Assembly (NCBI GenBank): GCA_013044085.1
Contig: JABEVI010000054.1
Coordinates: 1-8,512, forward strand
DNA length: 8,512 nucleotides
DNA from: Steroidobacteraceae bacterium
GTDB lineage: Bacteria; Pseudomonadota; Gammaproteobacteria; Steroidobacterales; Steroidobacteraceae
Direction of reading: 5' to 3'
Shown: one piece after another, positions 1-6,800 of the stretch
Layout of the letters: every line of letters starts with the position of its first letter
Numbering within the stretch: position 1 is the first letter of the stretch
Translations under genes and position numbers: made by a program
Notes under the pieces: model-generated
What the model was told of the DNA's origin: nothing
Database searches by the model: none
The model's input: only the letters and a program-made list of their open reading frames with translations

Positions 1-19
1 CATTCTCGCGCCGGAACAC

Positions 20-1387
20 TCACTCTGGCAAGAACCGCAGCGAATCCGCCACCGCCTCGATGATCCGATCGATTTCAGCGGCCGTATTGGCGGTCGATAG
101 CACGAAAAAGCCTTGGGAACCCATGAACACACCCCGGTTCAAAAGCTGCCGGAAGAGCGCGTCACCACGCCTTTTGATTCCGGGATCAGCGATCAACGCG
201 GTGACCAGGTCCCGGTAGTTGTGTATCTTGGAATCCGTCATGAAGAGACCGATCATCGATGCCGCACCGGTCACGGTTCCGGCGCGGCCGCTGATTCGCA
301 ACGCCTCCCTCAAGCCGGTTCGCAACCGCTCTCCGAGCATCCCGAGCCTATCGAATGCCGTCTCGTCGAAATGTTTCATGGCGGCGACTCCGGCGGCCAT
401 GGTCAAGGGGTTCGCATTGAACGTACCGGCATGCGCGAGCTTCGCGCCCACGCGCGGATCGAACAACTGATCCATCAAATCGGCACGCCCGCCGACCGCA
501 CCGATCGGCAAGCCACCTCCGATGATTTTTCCCAACGCGACGACATCCGGTTTGACGCCGAGCGTGGCGTGCGCGCCATGAAAGCCGAGGCGCAAACTGT
601 ACACCTCGTCGAAAATCAGAAGTGCGCCGCATCGCTCGGTTTCTTCGCGTAGCATCGCGACGAACTCGGGTGTCGCGGCCATGAATGCCAGGTTCTTCAC
701 CATCGGGTCGATGAGCACGCCCGCGAGGCGATCGGCGTTCGCGCGTATGAGTCGGCGACCGCGCTCGACGTCGTTCATGGACAACACAACCACGTCATGC
801 CCGACTCCGGGACCGGAACCGCTGTCCGGCACGGCCGCCGGCGCCTCCCGATCGCCCCAACGAGCGGGATCCGGCATGGTGCTCACCGACGCCGTTTCGC
901 CCGAGCCATGATAAGCCCCCTCGATTTTCGCGACCAGCGGCCGGCCGGTGAATGCTCGTGCCGCCTTGAGCGCAAACATCACCGCCTCAGTCCCGGAATT
1001 GCAGAAGCGAATTCTCTCAACCGCCTCGAGTCGCTCGATCAGGAGTTCCGCCAACAACACTTCGCTTTCCGTCGGTAGCGCGACTGAAATGAGTTCGGCG
1101 GCCTGGCGGGAAATCGCCTCGACGATCGCGGGATGGGAGTGCCCGTGAATCAGGGAGGAGTAATTGTTGACACAGTCCAGACGTTCGATGCCGTCCACGT
1201 CCCAGATCCGGCTGCCTCGTCCCCGATGCGCGTAGATTGGATACGGCGGAAAATAAACGGAGTGGCGGCTGTTTCCGCCCGGCAAAACCGCTGCGGCGCG
1301 TGCATAGAGCGCCGCCGAACGCGACGTGGAATCGGGAAACTTTCCCGCGCCTTCGGCGCTCGTCAACGTAAACTCCGGAGAGCCCAT
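20..1387 (-). CDS. PLP-dependent class III aminotransferase (beta-aminotransferase / GSA-aminomutase-like)
   Basis: This is a fold-type I, class III aminotransferase that moves an amino group through PLP in the cytoplasm. Numbering from the 1387 start (455 aa), visible motifs are NSGTEA at 130-135 (PLP phosphate), AYHG with the ring-stacking Tyr159, FDEV with Asp260 (pyridine N), GKIIGGG with the Schiff-base Lys287, and GTFNANP with Thr322. The order and the GGNSR, SLIHGHSHP and FDPR blocks match GSA-aminomutase-like enzymes. From memory they align best with Variovorax beta-phenylalanine aminotransferase: its carboxylate-binding Arg41 is kept here as Arg41, but its Arg398 falls on Gln425. About 20 extra Pro/Gly/Ala-rich residues follow Tyr159. 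I chose ATG 1387 because GGGAG lies 5 nt upstream; ATG 1432 (470 aa) is possible but weakly preceded. A CAT at 1-3 could be the start of a further co-transcribed gene. No heme-synthesis neighbours are seen, so a true hemL role is unlikely. Substrate unknown. Confidence 0.93.
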   Translation of the reverse strand: MGSPEFTLTSAEGAGKFPDSTSRSAALYARAAAVLPGGNSRHSVYFPPYPIYAHRGRGSRIWDVDGIERLDCVNNYSSLIHGHSHPAIVEAISRQAAELISVALPTESEVLLAELLIERLEAVERIRFCNSGTEAVMFALKAARAFTGRPLVAKIEGAYHGSGETASVSTMPDPARWGDREAPAAVPDSGSGPGVGHDVVVLSMNDVERGRRLIRANADRLAGVLIDPMVKNLAFMAATPEFVAMLREETERCGALLIFDEVYSLRLGFHGAHATLGVKPDVVALGKIIGGGLPIGAVGGRADLMDQLFDPRVGAKLAHAGTFNANPLTMAAGVAAMKHFDETAFDRLGMLGERLRTGLREALRISGRAGTVTGAASMIGLFMTDSKIHNYRDLVTALIADPGIKRRGDALFRQLLNRGVFMGSQGFFVLSTANTAAEIDRIIEAVADSLRFLPE

Positions 1388-1392
1388 AAGTA

Positions 1393-1397
1393 CTCCC
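1393..1397 (-). promoter_or_regulatory. Shine-Dalgarno that decides the aminotransferase start
   Basis: On the minus strand GGGAG is followed by TACTT and then ATG at 1387, an ideal spacing of 5 nt. The longer start at 1432 is preceded only by a weak GAGCGA, and the extra 15 residues (Ala/Thr/Val-rich) look unconserved. This favours the 455-residue protein. Confidence 0.6.
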
Positions 1398-1473
1398 GCT
1401 GATGCGGTCTGAGCCGCGGTAATCACGGCCATTCGCTCGATTCTACTGAGGGTCGCCGCTTCTGGCGCCCTTC

Positions 1474-1490
1474 ATATGTACAGTGTATAT
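1474..1490. promoter_or_regulatory. AT-rich imperfect palindrome, candidate operator between divergent genes
   Basis: The 17-mer ATATGTACAGTGTATAT is an inverted repeat centred on 1482. Six of its eight base pairs match (ATAT..AC-A-GT..ATAT), with mismatches only at the two GT steps. It stands out as AT-rich in a GC-rich region. It abuts the candidate -10 and covers the likely start site of the minus-strand promoter, and it also contains TATATT (1486-1491), which could serve a plus-strand promoter. This is the position expected for a repressor of both divergent units. No regulator gene lies in the window, so the protein that would bind is unknown. Confidence 0.35.
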
Positions 1491-1518
1491 TTTCAGTCAG
1501 TCGGTACGCCAATGTCAA
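1489..1518 (-). promoter_or_regulatory. Candidate sigma70-type promoter for the aminotransferase
   Basis: On the minus strand a perfect TTGACA (-35) lies at 1518-1513. It is followed by an 18-nt spacer and GAAAAT (1494-1489), four of six matches to TATAAT. Transcription would begin near 1481, giving a leader of about 95 nt before the ATG at 1387. The gap is the only non-coding DNA upstream of this gene, so a promoter is expected here. The exact -10 is uncertain because the AT-rich stretch offers several registers. Confidence 0.4.
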
Positions 1519-1593
1519 GGACCGGCGGGGCGGGTTCGTCCATGACAGCGACGCCGGGCGCGGCATCCCGGCAAATGAGGAAGCGGCGGAGCG

Positions 1594-2460
1594 ATGCAAT
1601 TCGACTCGACCATTATCGGAATGGACCTTGGCGTGATGCGGGTCAATGCGACCACCCGACGTCTGCTCGCCTTCGCGGCGGCAATTGATGCGAATGACGC
1701 GCCGGCGCTCGATGACGACCAGCCGTGTGGTCTTGCGGCTCTGCCGTCATTTTGCGTCGCTCTGGAGTGGGCGTTTTTGCAGGATCCGGACAGGTCGCGC
1801 CTGCTTGGCATTGACGAAAAAAATCTCTCGCAGTTTCTGCACGTCGGCCAGGACTCGCAATTTCATGCATCGATCCGTGCCGGCAGCGATCTTCGGATCG
1901 AGGGAAGCCTCGTCGGCTTGTCGAGCGTCCGCGCCGGAGCGCTCCTCTCAATGCGCATCGATATACGGGAATCCGTCGTCGAACGCTTGTTGGTGACCTC
2001 GTGGATGACCGTCCTTTGCCGTGGAGCCAGCATCGTCGGGGCTGACCGCGTCATCGAACGGCCGCCGGCATTTCCCGACGCAGGCCGCGCTCCTTGGAAG
2101 CAGATCGAGATACCGGTGCCGCGCGGCCTGGCGCACATCTACGCCGAGTGCACGGGCATACGCAATCCGATTCACACCGAGCGGCGAGTCGCACGTCAAG
2201 CCGGGCTGCCCGATATCGTATTACAGGGCACCGCGACTTGGGCAATCGCGGGTCAAGCACTGGCGCGCCAGTTCGCGGCGCCGGGGGGGCGGCGACTCGG
2301 CCGCCTCATGGGTGAATTCCGAGCCCCGGTGACACCGGGATCGTTCATCACGCTCACACACGACGCCACCGTCGAAGCGAACGGCGTCGTTGCCTTCGAA
2401 ATGCGCAGCGCCGGCGGCGGCATTGCGATAGCCAATGGTCGCGCCGTCTTCATCGAGTAA
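1594..2460 (+). CDS. MaoC-family double-hotdog protein (putative enoyl-CoA hydratase/dehydratase, catalytic Asp absent)
   Basis: This 288-residue protein looks like two fused hotdog folds, as in MaoC-type acyl dehydratases acting on CoA thioesters. The N-terminal half (about 20-150) carries HVGQDSQFHASIRAG at 83-97, the central strand and loop of a MaoC N-terminal hotdog. The C-terminal half has the hydratase-2 signature as TGIRNPIHTE (187-196), followed by AGLPDIVLQGTATWA and the GEFRAPVTPG strand at 240-249. His194 of the Asp/His dyad is present, but the expected Asp (GDxNPxH) is Ile189. I recall MaoC relatives with Ile in this position, so it may define a subfamily rather than be damage. 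Start ATG 1594 has AGGAA at 1578-1582, 11 nt upstream; ATG 1621 is a less likely alternative. The acyl-CoA ligase follows 29 nt downstream, so the two are probably co-transcribed. Activity as a hydratase is uncertain; a binding or altered catalytic role is possible. Confidence 0.85.
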   Translation: MQFDSTIIGMDLGVMRVNATTRRLLAFAAAIDANDAPALDDDQPCGLAALPSFCVALEWAFLQDPDRSRLLGIDEKNLSQFLHVGQDSQFHASIRAGSDLRIEGSLVGLSSVRAGALLSMRIDIRESVVERLLVTSWMTVLCRGASIVGADRVIERPPAFPDAGRAPWKQIEIPVPRGLAHIYAECTGIRNPIHTERRVARQAGLPDIVLQGTATWAIAGQALARQFAAPGGRRLGRLMGEFRAPVTPGSFITLTHDATVEANGVVAFEMRSAGGGIAIANGRAVFIE

Positions 2461-2489
2461 ATTCATTTTCAAGAACCGGAGAGCATCGA

Positions 2490-4079
2490 ATGCCCGCGAA
2501 AACCGCACTTAAGCCCACCGCCACGCATGCGTTCACCGGACGCGACTTGCCGTGGCTGCTCGCAACCCAGGCGCAGGCTCGTCCCAATCATCCCTTTCTG
2601 GTGTGGGAACCCTTCGAGGGAAGCGGGGCGCGTTGGACCTACCAGGAGTTCGCACGAGATGTCGCTCGTGTCTGCGCCGGTCTCGCCGCCCGGGGTGTCG
2701 TGGGCGGCGATCGGGTGCTCATCCATCTCGGTAACTGCCCGGAATTCCTCATCGCTTACTTCGCCTGCTCGCGACTGGGGGCGATTGCCGTCACGACCAA
2801 CACGCGCTCCTCGGTGGAGGAACTTGCCTATTACGCCTCGAATTCGCAGGTCGTCGCGGCAATCACTCAACCGCAACTACTCGATGCGGTGCAGTCTCTG
2901 GGCGTGAAATTCCGCTGGATCGCGTGCACGTCGACCGACCTCGGCGCGCCGCCCGAGGCCGCGAAACCTGCAGATGTTCTCGCATTCGGCGATTTGTTCG
3001 CCGACGAATCGGCTGCGCCGACGAGGCCGGCGGAGCCGATGGCGCCAAACAGCGTGCAATACACTTCCGGGACGACCTCCCGACCAAAGGGTGTCGTTTG
3101 GACTCACGCGAACGCCCTTTGGGGAGCGCGCATCGGTGCCTCATTGCTCGACATTCACGGCGACGACGTTTCGCTCGTCTACTTGCCGCTGTTTCACACC
3201 AATGCGATGTCCTATTCGACTTTGAGCACATTATGGTCCGGCGGAACGATCGTCCTGCACCCCAAATTTTCGGCGAGCCGGTTCTGGGACGCCATTGTCC
3301 GCCATCAGTGCACCTGGTTCATCGGCATCGCCTTCACTCTGCTCGCCTTGATAAAACAGCCGAAGCCGCCGGCGAACAAGCTGAGGTTCATCGGACTCGG
3401 CGCATCGGATATCTCGGCGATCCGAGATGCCTGGGGCCTGCGCACGCTGGGCTGGTTCGGGATGACCGAGACGGTGACATTGACGATCATGGCCGAGCAC
3501 GGCTGGTTGGGCCGTGAGATGGCCATGGGAGTCCCGGTCCCCGGCTACGAGGTGAAGGTCGTACGAGACGACGGGTCCGAGGTCGACTTCGGTGAGAGCG
3601 GTCATTTGAAGTTGCGCGGCATCCCCGGCATATCGATGTTCCTCGAATATCTCGGCAATCAAGAAGCCACGGACGAATGTTACGATGAAGAGGGATGGTT
3701 CTCGACAGGCGATCGCGTGACCCCGTTTGCCGACGGGCAAATCCGCTTCGACATGCGCGAGAAGGACATGCTTCGGGTCGGCGCCGAGAGCGTTGCGGCC
3801 GCCGAGATCGAACGCGTGATCTACTCGATGGGCGCAATCGCGGAAGTCGCCGTCGTCGGCGCGCCCGACGAAATGCTCGAGGAGGTCCCGGTGGCGTACG
3901 TCATTCCTTTGATGGAAGCCGAAAACCTGGCGGACCGCATACTTGCCCGGTGCCGCCAGGAACTGGCGGATTTCAAGGTCCCCAGACGGGTCTACGTGGT
4001 CTCGGACCTGCCACGCGTCACGTTGGGGAAGATCGACAAGAAGTTGCTGCGCCAGCGTTTGCGCGAACAAGGCGATTAA
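2490..4079 (+). CDS. AMP-forming acyl-CoA synthetase / ligase (CaiC-like)
   Basis: This 529-residue member of the ANL superfamily activates a carboxylic acid with ATP to an acyl-adenylate and then to its CoA thioester. Motifs in order are the P-loop YTSGTTSRPKG (191-201), GWFGMTET (321-328), WFSTGD with the ribose-binding Asp408, the hinge REKDMLRVGAESVAAAEIE (423-441), and the C-terminal GKIDKK with the adenylation Lys514. Length is normal for the family and all key residues are intact. The VGAESV spacing in the hinge and the FGMTET region recall crotonobetaine/carnitine-CoA ligase (CaiC) and related ligases, but motifs alone do not give the substrate. The start is secure: GGAGAG at 2478-2483 sits 6 nt before the ATG. 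It follows the MaoC-like gene in one unit and ends two bases from the stop of the convergent hydrolase gene. Probable role: feeding acid into the beta-oxidation enzymes encoded opposite. Confidence 0.95.
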   Translation: MPAKTALKPTATHAFTGRDLPWLLATQAQARPNHPFLVWEPFEGSGARWTYQEFARDVARVCAGLAARGVVGGDRVLIHLGNCPEFLIAYFACSRLGAIAVTTNTRSSVEELAYYASNSQVVAAITQPQLLDAVQSLGVKFRWIACTSTDLGAPPEAAKPADVLAFGDLFADESAAPTRPAEPMAPNSVQYTSGTTSRPKGVVWTHANALWGARIGASLLDIHGDDVSLVYLPLFHTNAMSYSTLSTLWSGGTIVLHPKFSASRFWDAIVRHQCTWFIGIAFTLLALIKQPKPPANKLRFIGLGASDISAIRDAWGLRTLGWFGMTETVTLTIMAEHGWLGREMAMGVPVPGYEVKVVRDDGSEVDFGESGHLKLRGIPGISMFLEYLGNQEATDECYDEEGWFSTGDRVTPFADGQIRFDMREKDMLRVGAESVAAAEIERVIYSMGAIAEVAVVGAPDEMLEEVPVAYVIPLMEAENLADRILARCRQELADFKVPRRVYVVSDLPRVTLGKIDKKLLRQRLREQGD

Positions 4080-4081
4080 AC

Positions 4082-4747
4082 TCACACGCTAAGCGACTCG
4101 ACGACACGGCCGGCCCAGGCGGCGCAGCCGGCCGGACCTGCATGAAAGCCGTCGACCGCAAAATGTTCGCAACGGATATCGGCTGGGAATTCGGCGTATC
4201 GGATGCCGGCATCGAGCGCCGCTTTCTTGGCCGCAGCAACGTAGCCGATCGCCTGCCGGTCGAGAATACGACCCAGTCTGCCGTGCAACGCGGGAAACGT
4301 GGCGAACGCCGGGACGCCGACGTGCACGATGATCGCTCGCGGCCACCGGTGCAGGGCTTGCGCGTGAAACTGCATGAGTTTCCGGTAAAATTGTTCCGCC
4401 GGGCGTCGTCGGATGATGTCATTCACCCCGCAGCTCAGCAGAACGAAATCGGCCGGCTCGTGGCCCGCACGATCGAGCATGCTCACCAGCGCATCAGCGG
4501 TGGCCCCCGATTTCGCGAAGCTTTCCCAGCGAATGGCCCGGCCGGGCGAGAGCTTTGCCGCCACCTGGCCGACCAGCCCCTCGGACTGGTCGGCGACGCC
4601 GATGCCGGCGGCGATCGAGTCACCGAAGCCAAGTAGTGCCAATGCCGGTGTTGCGCCGTGTATGAACCCCCGGGGACCGGGCGGTGCCGGCAGACGTCTC
4701 GCCGTCGCCCACAGCCACGCGAGCCGCAGCATCAGCTCCCAGCGCAT
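4082..4747 (-). CDS. SGNH/GDSL-family hydrolase (esterase/thioesterase-like)
   Basis: This protein of about 221 residues has all four SGNH blocks: GFGDS with nucleophile Ser44, KSGAT with oxyanion Gly81, GVND with Asn109, and DGFH with Asp199 and His202. It is therefore a likely active serine esterase, lipase or thioesterase. The Pro-rich lead-in before the GDS block and the FPALHG segment (151-156) resemble a small proteobacterial SGNH family of unknown substrate. The N-terminus (LMLRLAWLWATARR) is short and hydrophobic with arginines, so membrane attachment is possible, but no clear signal peptidase site is visible. The gene follows fadH by 16 nt and has no good ribosome site at ATG 4747, suggesting translational coupling. 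GTG 4759 (225 aa) and ATG 4732 (216 aa, GGGAG 3 nt upstream) are alternatives. As last gene of a beta-oxidation operon it might release acyl groups from CoA or free an ester-bound substrate; this is inference. Confidence 0.9.
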   Translation of the reverse strand: MRWELMLRLAWLWATARRLPAPPGPRGFIHGATPALALLGFGDSIAAGIGVADQSEGLVGQVAAKLSPGRAIRWESFAKSGATADALVSMLDRAGHEPADFVLLSCGVNDIIRRRPAEQFYRKLMQFHAQALHRWPRAIIVHVGVPAFATFPALHGRLGRILDRQAIGYVAAAKKAALDAGIRYAEFPADIRCEHFAVDGFHAGPAGCAAWAGRVVESLSV

Positions 4748-4763
4748 CGGCCGGGGCACGGAC

Positions 4764-6788
4764 TCAAATCGCCGCGGCCAGCTCGACGCCTTGTCGTATC
4801 GCCCGCTCCGCATCCAGTTCCACCGCCTTGTCCGCGCCGCCGATGACATGAACACTGACGCCGGCTGCCCTGAGCGGCGGCTCGAGCTCCCTCCACGGCT
4901 CTTGACCTGCGCAGATCACGACGCTGTCGACCTCGATCAAGGTCGCGCGACCCTCGATCTCGACGTGCAACCCGGCGTCGTCAATGCGGTGATAGCGGAC
5001 CCCGGAAATCATCCTGACACCGTGGTTCTTCAGCGATGTCCGATGGATCCAGCCGGTCGTCTTGCCGAGGCCATCGCCGACTTTGCTGCTTTTTCTCTGC
5101 AGCAAGGTGATTTGCCGCCGTGGGTTCGGTCGATGCGGTGCCTGAAGACCGCCTCGTTGCCGGTACGCTGTGTCGATGCCCCACTCTGCGTAGAAATTCG
5201 CCGCCTGCGTCTCCGACTCATTCGCCTCCCGCGGGGTCTTCAGGAGGAATTCCGCCACATCGAAGCCGATGCCACCTGCACCGATCGTCGCGACTCGACG
5301 GCCGACGGGCCTCAGTTCGCGCAAGACATCGGCGTAGCCGACCACTTTGGGGTGATTGATTCCCTCGATCTCGGGTGTTCGCGATTTGACGCCGGTTGCG
5401 AGGACGATCTCATCGAACCCGGATTCGATCAACTGCCGTGCCGAGACCGAGCATCCAAGGTGCAGATCGACGCCGTGAATCTGCAGCTGCCGGCGGTAAT
5501 AACGCAAGGTTTCATGGAACTCTTCCTTGCCTGGAATCCGCTTTGCCAAATTGAATTGGCCGCCGACCTCTCGGTCGGCTTCGAACAGGGATATCTGGTG
5601 TCCCCGCGCCGCGGCGATCGTCGCAAAACTGAGACCCGCCGGACCTGCGCCGACGACCGCGATGCGTTTGGCGCGTCCGACCGGGGCGTAGTTGAGTTCG
5701 TCCTCCCGGCAAGCACGCGGATTGACGAGACACGAAGTGATCTTTCCGGCGAAGGTATGATCGAGGCACGCCTGGTTGCAGGCGATACAGGTGTTGATTT
5801 CGTCTGCCCGCCCCTCGGAAGCCTTGCGCACGAATTCAGGGTCGGCGAGGAACGGCCTGGCCATGGACACCAGGTCGCAACCGCCTTCGGCAAGCAGCTT
5901 TTCGGCCACGTCCGGATCATTGATGCGATTCGAGGCCACCAACGGCAATTTCACCTGCGCGCGCAGCTGTTTGGTAACCCAGGCGAAAGCCGCCCGTGGA
6001 ACCATCGTGGCGATCGTGGGAATCCTGGCCTCGTGCCAGCCGATGCCGGTGTTGATGATGCTTGCGCCCGCGGATTCGATCGCCTGGGCGAGTTGCACCA
6101 CTTCCTCGAGGCTCGATCCGTGTTCGACCAGATCCAGCATGGAGAGCCGATACACGATGATGAACCGCGAGCCGACGCGTTCACGCACGCACCGGACTAT
6201 CTCGACCGGGAAACGGATTCTGGCGTTATAGTCGCCACCCCATTGATCCGTCCGCTGATTCGTGCGCGCGGAGATGAACTCATTGATGAGATATCCCTCC
6301 GAGCCCATGATTTCCACACCGTCGTAGCCGGCCAACTGCGCGAGGCTCGCGCAATTCGCGAAGTCGTCGATGGTTTTCTGAATCTCGGCGTGCGTCAATT
6401 CCCGGGGTACGAAAGGACTAATCGGCGCCTGCAGTGCGCTGGGAGCCACCAGTGCCGGATGATAGGCGTACCGGCCAAAATGCAGTATCTGCATCGCGAT
6501 TTTGCCACCGGCCCGATGCACCGCGTCCGCGACCAGACGATGTCTGTCCGCCTTGCCGGGACTGTCCAGGCACGCCCCCCCCGGCATTGGCCGCCCCTCA
6601 TCGTTCGGGGAAATGCCGCCGCTCACGATCAGTCCGGCGCCGCGATGGGCCCGTTCGGCGTAAAACGCCGCCATCCGTTCGAAGCCCCCCTTGGCCTCTT
6701 CGAGCCCCAGGTGCATCGACCCCATGATGACTCGATTCGCCAGCTGGGTAAATCCAAGGTCAAGCGGTTCGAGAAGCCTGGAATACAC
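4764..6788 (-). CDS. fadH: NADPH-dependent 2,4-dienoyl-CoA reductase FadH
   Basis: This enzyme reduces 2,4-dienoyl-CoA to an enoyl-CoA, removing a block to beta-oxidation of unsaturated chains. The 674-residue length matches E. coli FadH closely. The N-terminal Old Yellow Enzyme-type FMN barrel (1 to about 330) has the catalytic Tyr166 (GSEGY) and His252 (GWHEARIPT), the same numbers I recall for E. coli. The 4Fe-4S cysteines are Cys334, Cys337, Cys341 and Cys353 (CIACNQAC, then TSC). A Rossmann FAD site GAGPAG starts at 380, with the EADREVGGQF strand after it; the NADPH domain has GAGGIGFD at 503-510; and LQRKSSK, GLGKTTGWIHRT and CAGQEP follow. The start is GTG at 6788, directly after the thiolase TGA, with GAGG 8 nt upstream. 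The initial residues MYSRLLEPLDLGFTQLANRV fit the family N-terminus. A tract of eight G's lies within the gene (6575-6582), but the frame is intact. Broader OYE-type enoate reductase activity is the main alternative. Confidence 0.97.
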   Translation of the reverse strand: MYSRLLEPLDLGFTQLANRVIMGSMHLGLEEAKGGFERMAAFYAERAHRGAGLIVSGGISPNDEGRPMPGGACLDSPGKADRHRLVADAVHRAGGKIAMQILHFGRYAYHPALVAPSALQAPISPFVPRELTHAEIQKTIDDFANCASLAQLAGYDGVEIMGSEGYLINEFISARTNQRTDQWGGDYNARIRFPVEIVRCVRERVGSRFIIVYRLSMLDLVEHGSSLEEVVQLAQAIESAGASIINTGIGWHEARIPTIATMVPRAAFAWVTKQLRAQVKLPLVASNRINDPDVAEKLLAEGGCDLVSMARPFLADPEFVRKASEGRADEINTCIACNQACLDHTFAGKITSCLVNPRACREDELNYAPVGRAKRIAVVGAGPAGLSFATIAAARGHQISLFEADREVGGQFNLAKRIPGKEEFHETLRYYRRQLQIHGVDLHLGCSVSARQLIESGFDEIVLATGVKSRTPEIEGINHPKVVGYADVLRELRPVGRRVATIGAGGIGFDVAEFLLKTPREANESETQAANFYAEWGIDTAYRQRGGLQAPHRPNPRRQITLLQRKSSKVGDGLGKTTGWIHRTSLKNHGVRMISGVRYHRIDDAGLHVEIEGRATLIEVDSVVICAGQEPWRELEPPLRAAGVSVHVIGGADKAVELDAERAIRQGVELAAAI

Positions 6789-6800
6789 TCAGAGAACCTC
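6786..6800 (-). promoter_or_regulatory. Zero-gap thiolase/fadH junction with internal Shine-Dalgarno
   Basis: The thiolase stop TGA (6791-6789) is followed with no spacer by the fadH GTG (6788-6786). GAGG at 6800-6797, inside the last thiolase codons, lies 8 nt before the GTG. This arrangement points to translational coupling and to near-equal production of the two enzymes. Confidence 0.6.

Noticed and set aside
1..19. Start codon of another minus-strand gene at 3-1, 16 nt after the aminotransferase stop
   Set aside because: Only one codon is visible, so no coding potential can be judged; mentioned with the aminotransferase but not annotated.
1388..1432. A longer aminotransferase start at 1432
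   Set aside because: Possible but less supported: weak ribosome site and 15 low-complexity residues, whereas ATG 1387 has GGGAG at 5 nt. Kept only as an alternative.
3231..4085. A 284-codon minus-strand frame opposite the acyl-CoA ligase
   Set aside because: It overlaps the intact C-terminal catalytic motifs of the ligase, has no family motif and no ribosome site, and is a GC-bias shadow.
4108..4133. GC-rich inverted repeat (7-bp stem, 12-nt loop) as a terminator
   Set aside because: It lies inside the hydrolase coding sequence, encodes Ala/Gly/Pro codons that explain its composition, and is followed by no T-run on either strand.
3695..4636. A 313-codon plus-strand frame spanning the ligase end and the hydrolase
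   Set aside because: It runs through two convergent genes in the wrong frame or strand and shows only Arg/Gly-rich composition typical of shifted GC-rich DNA.
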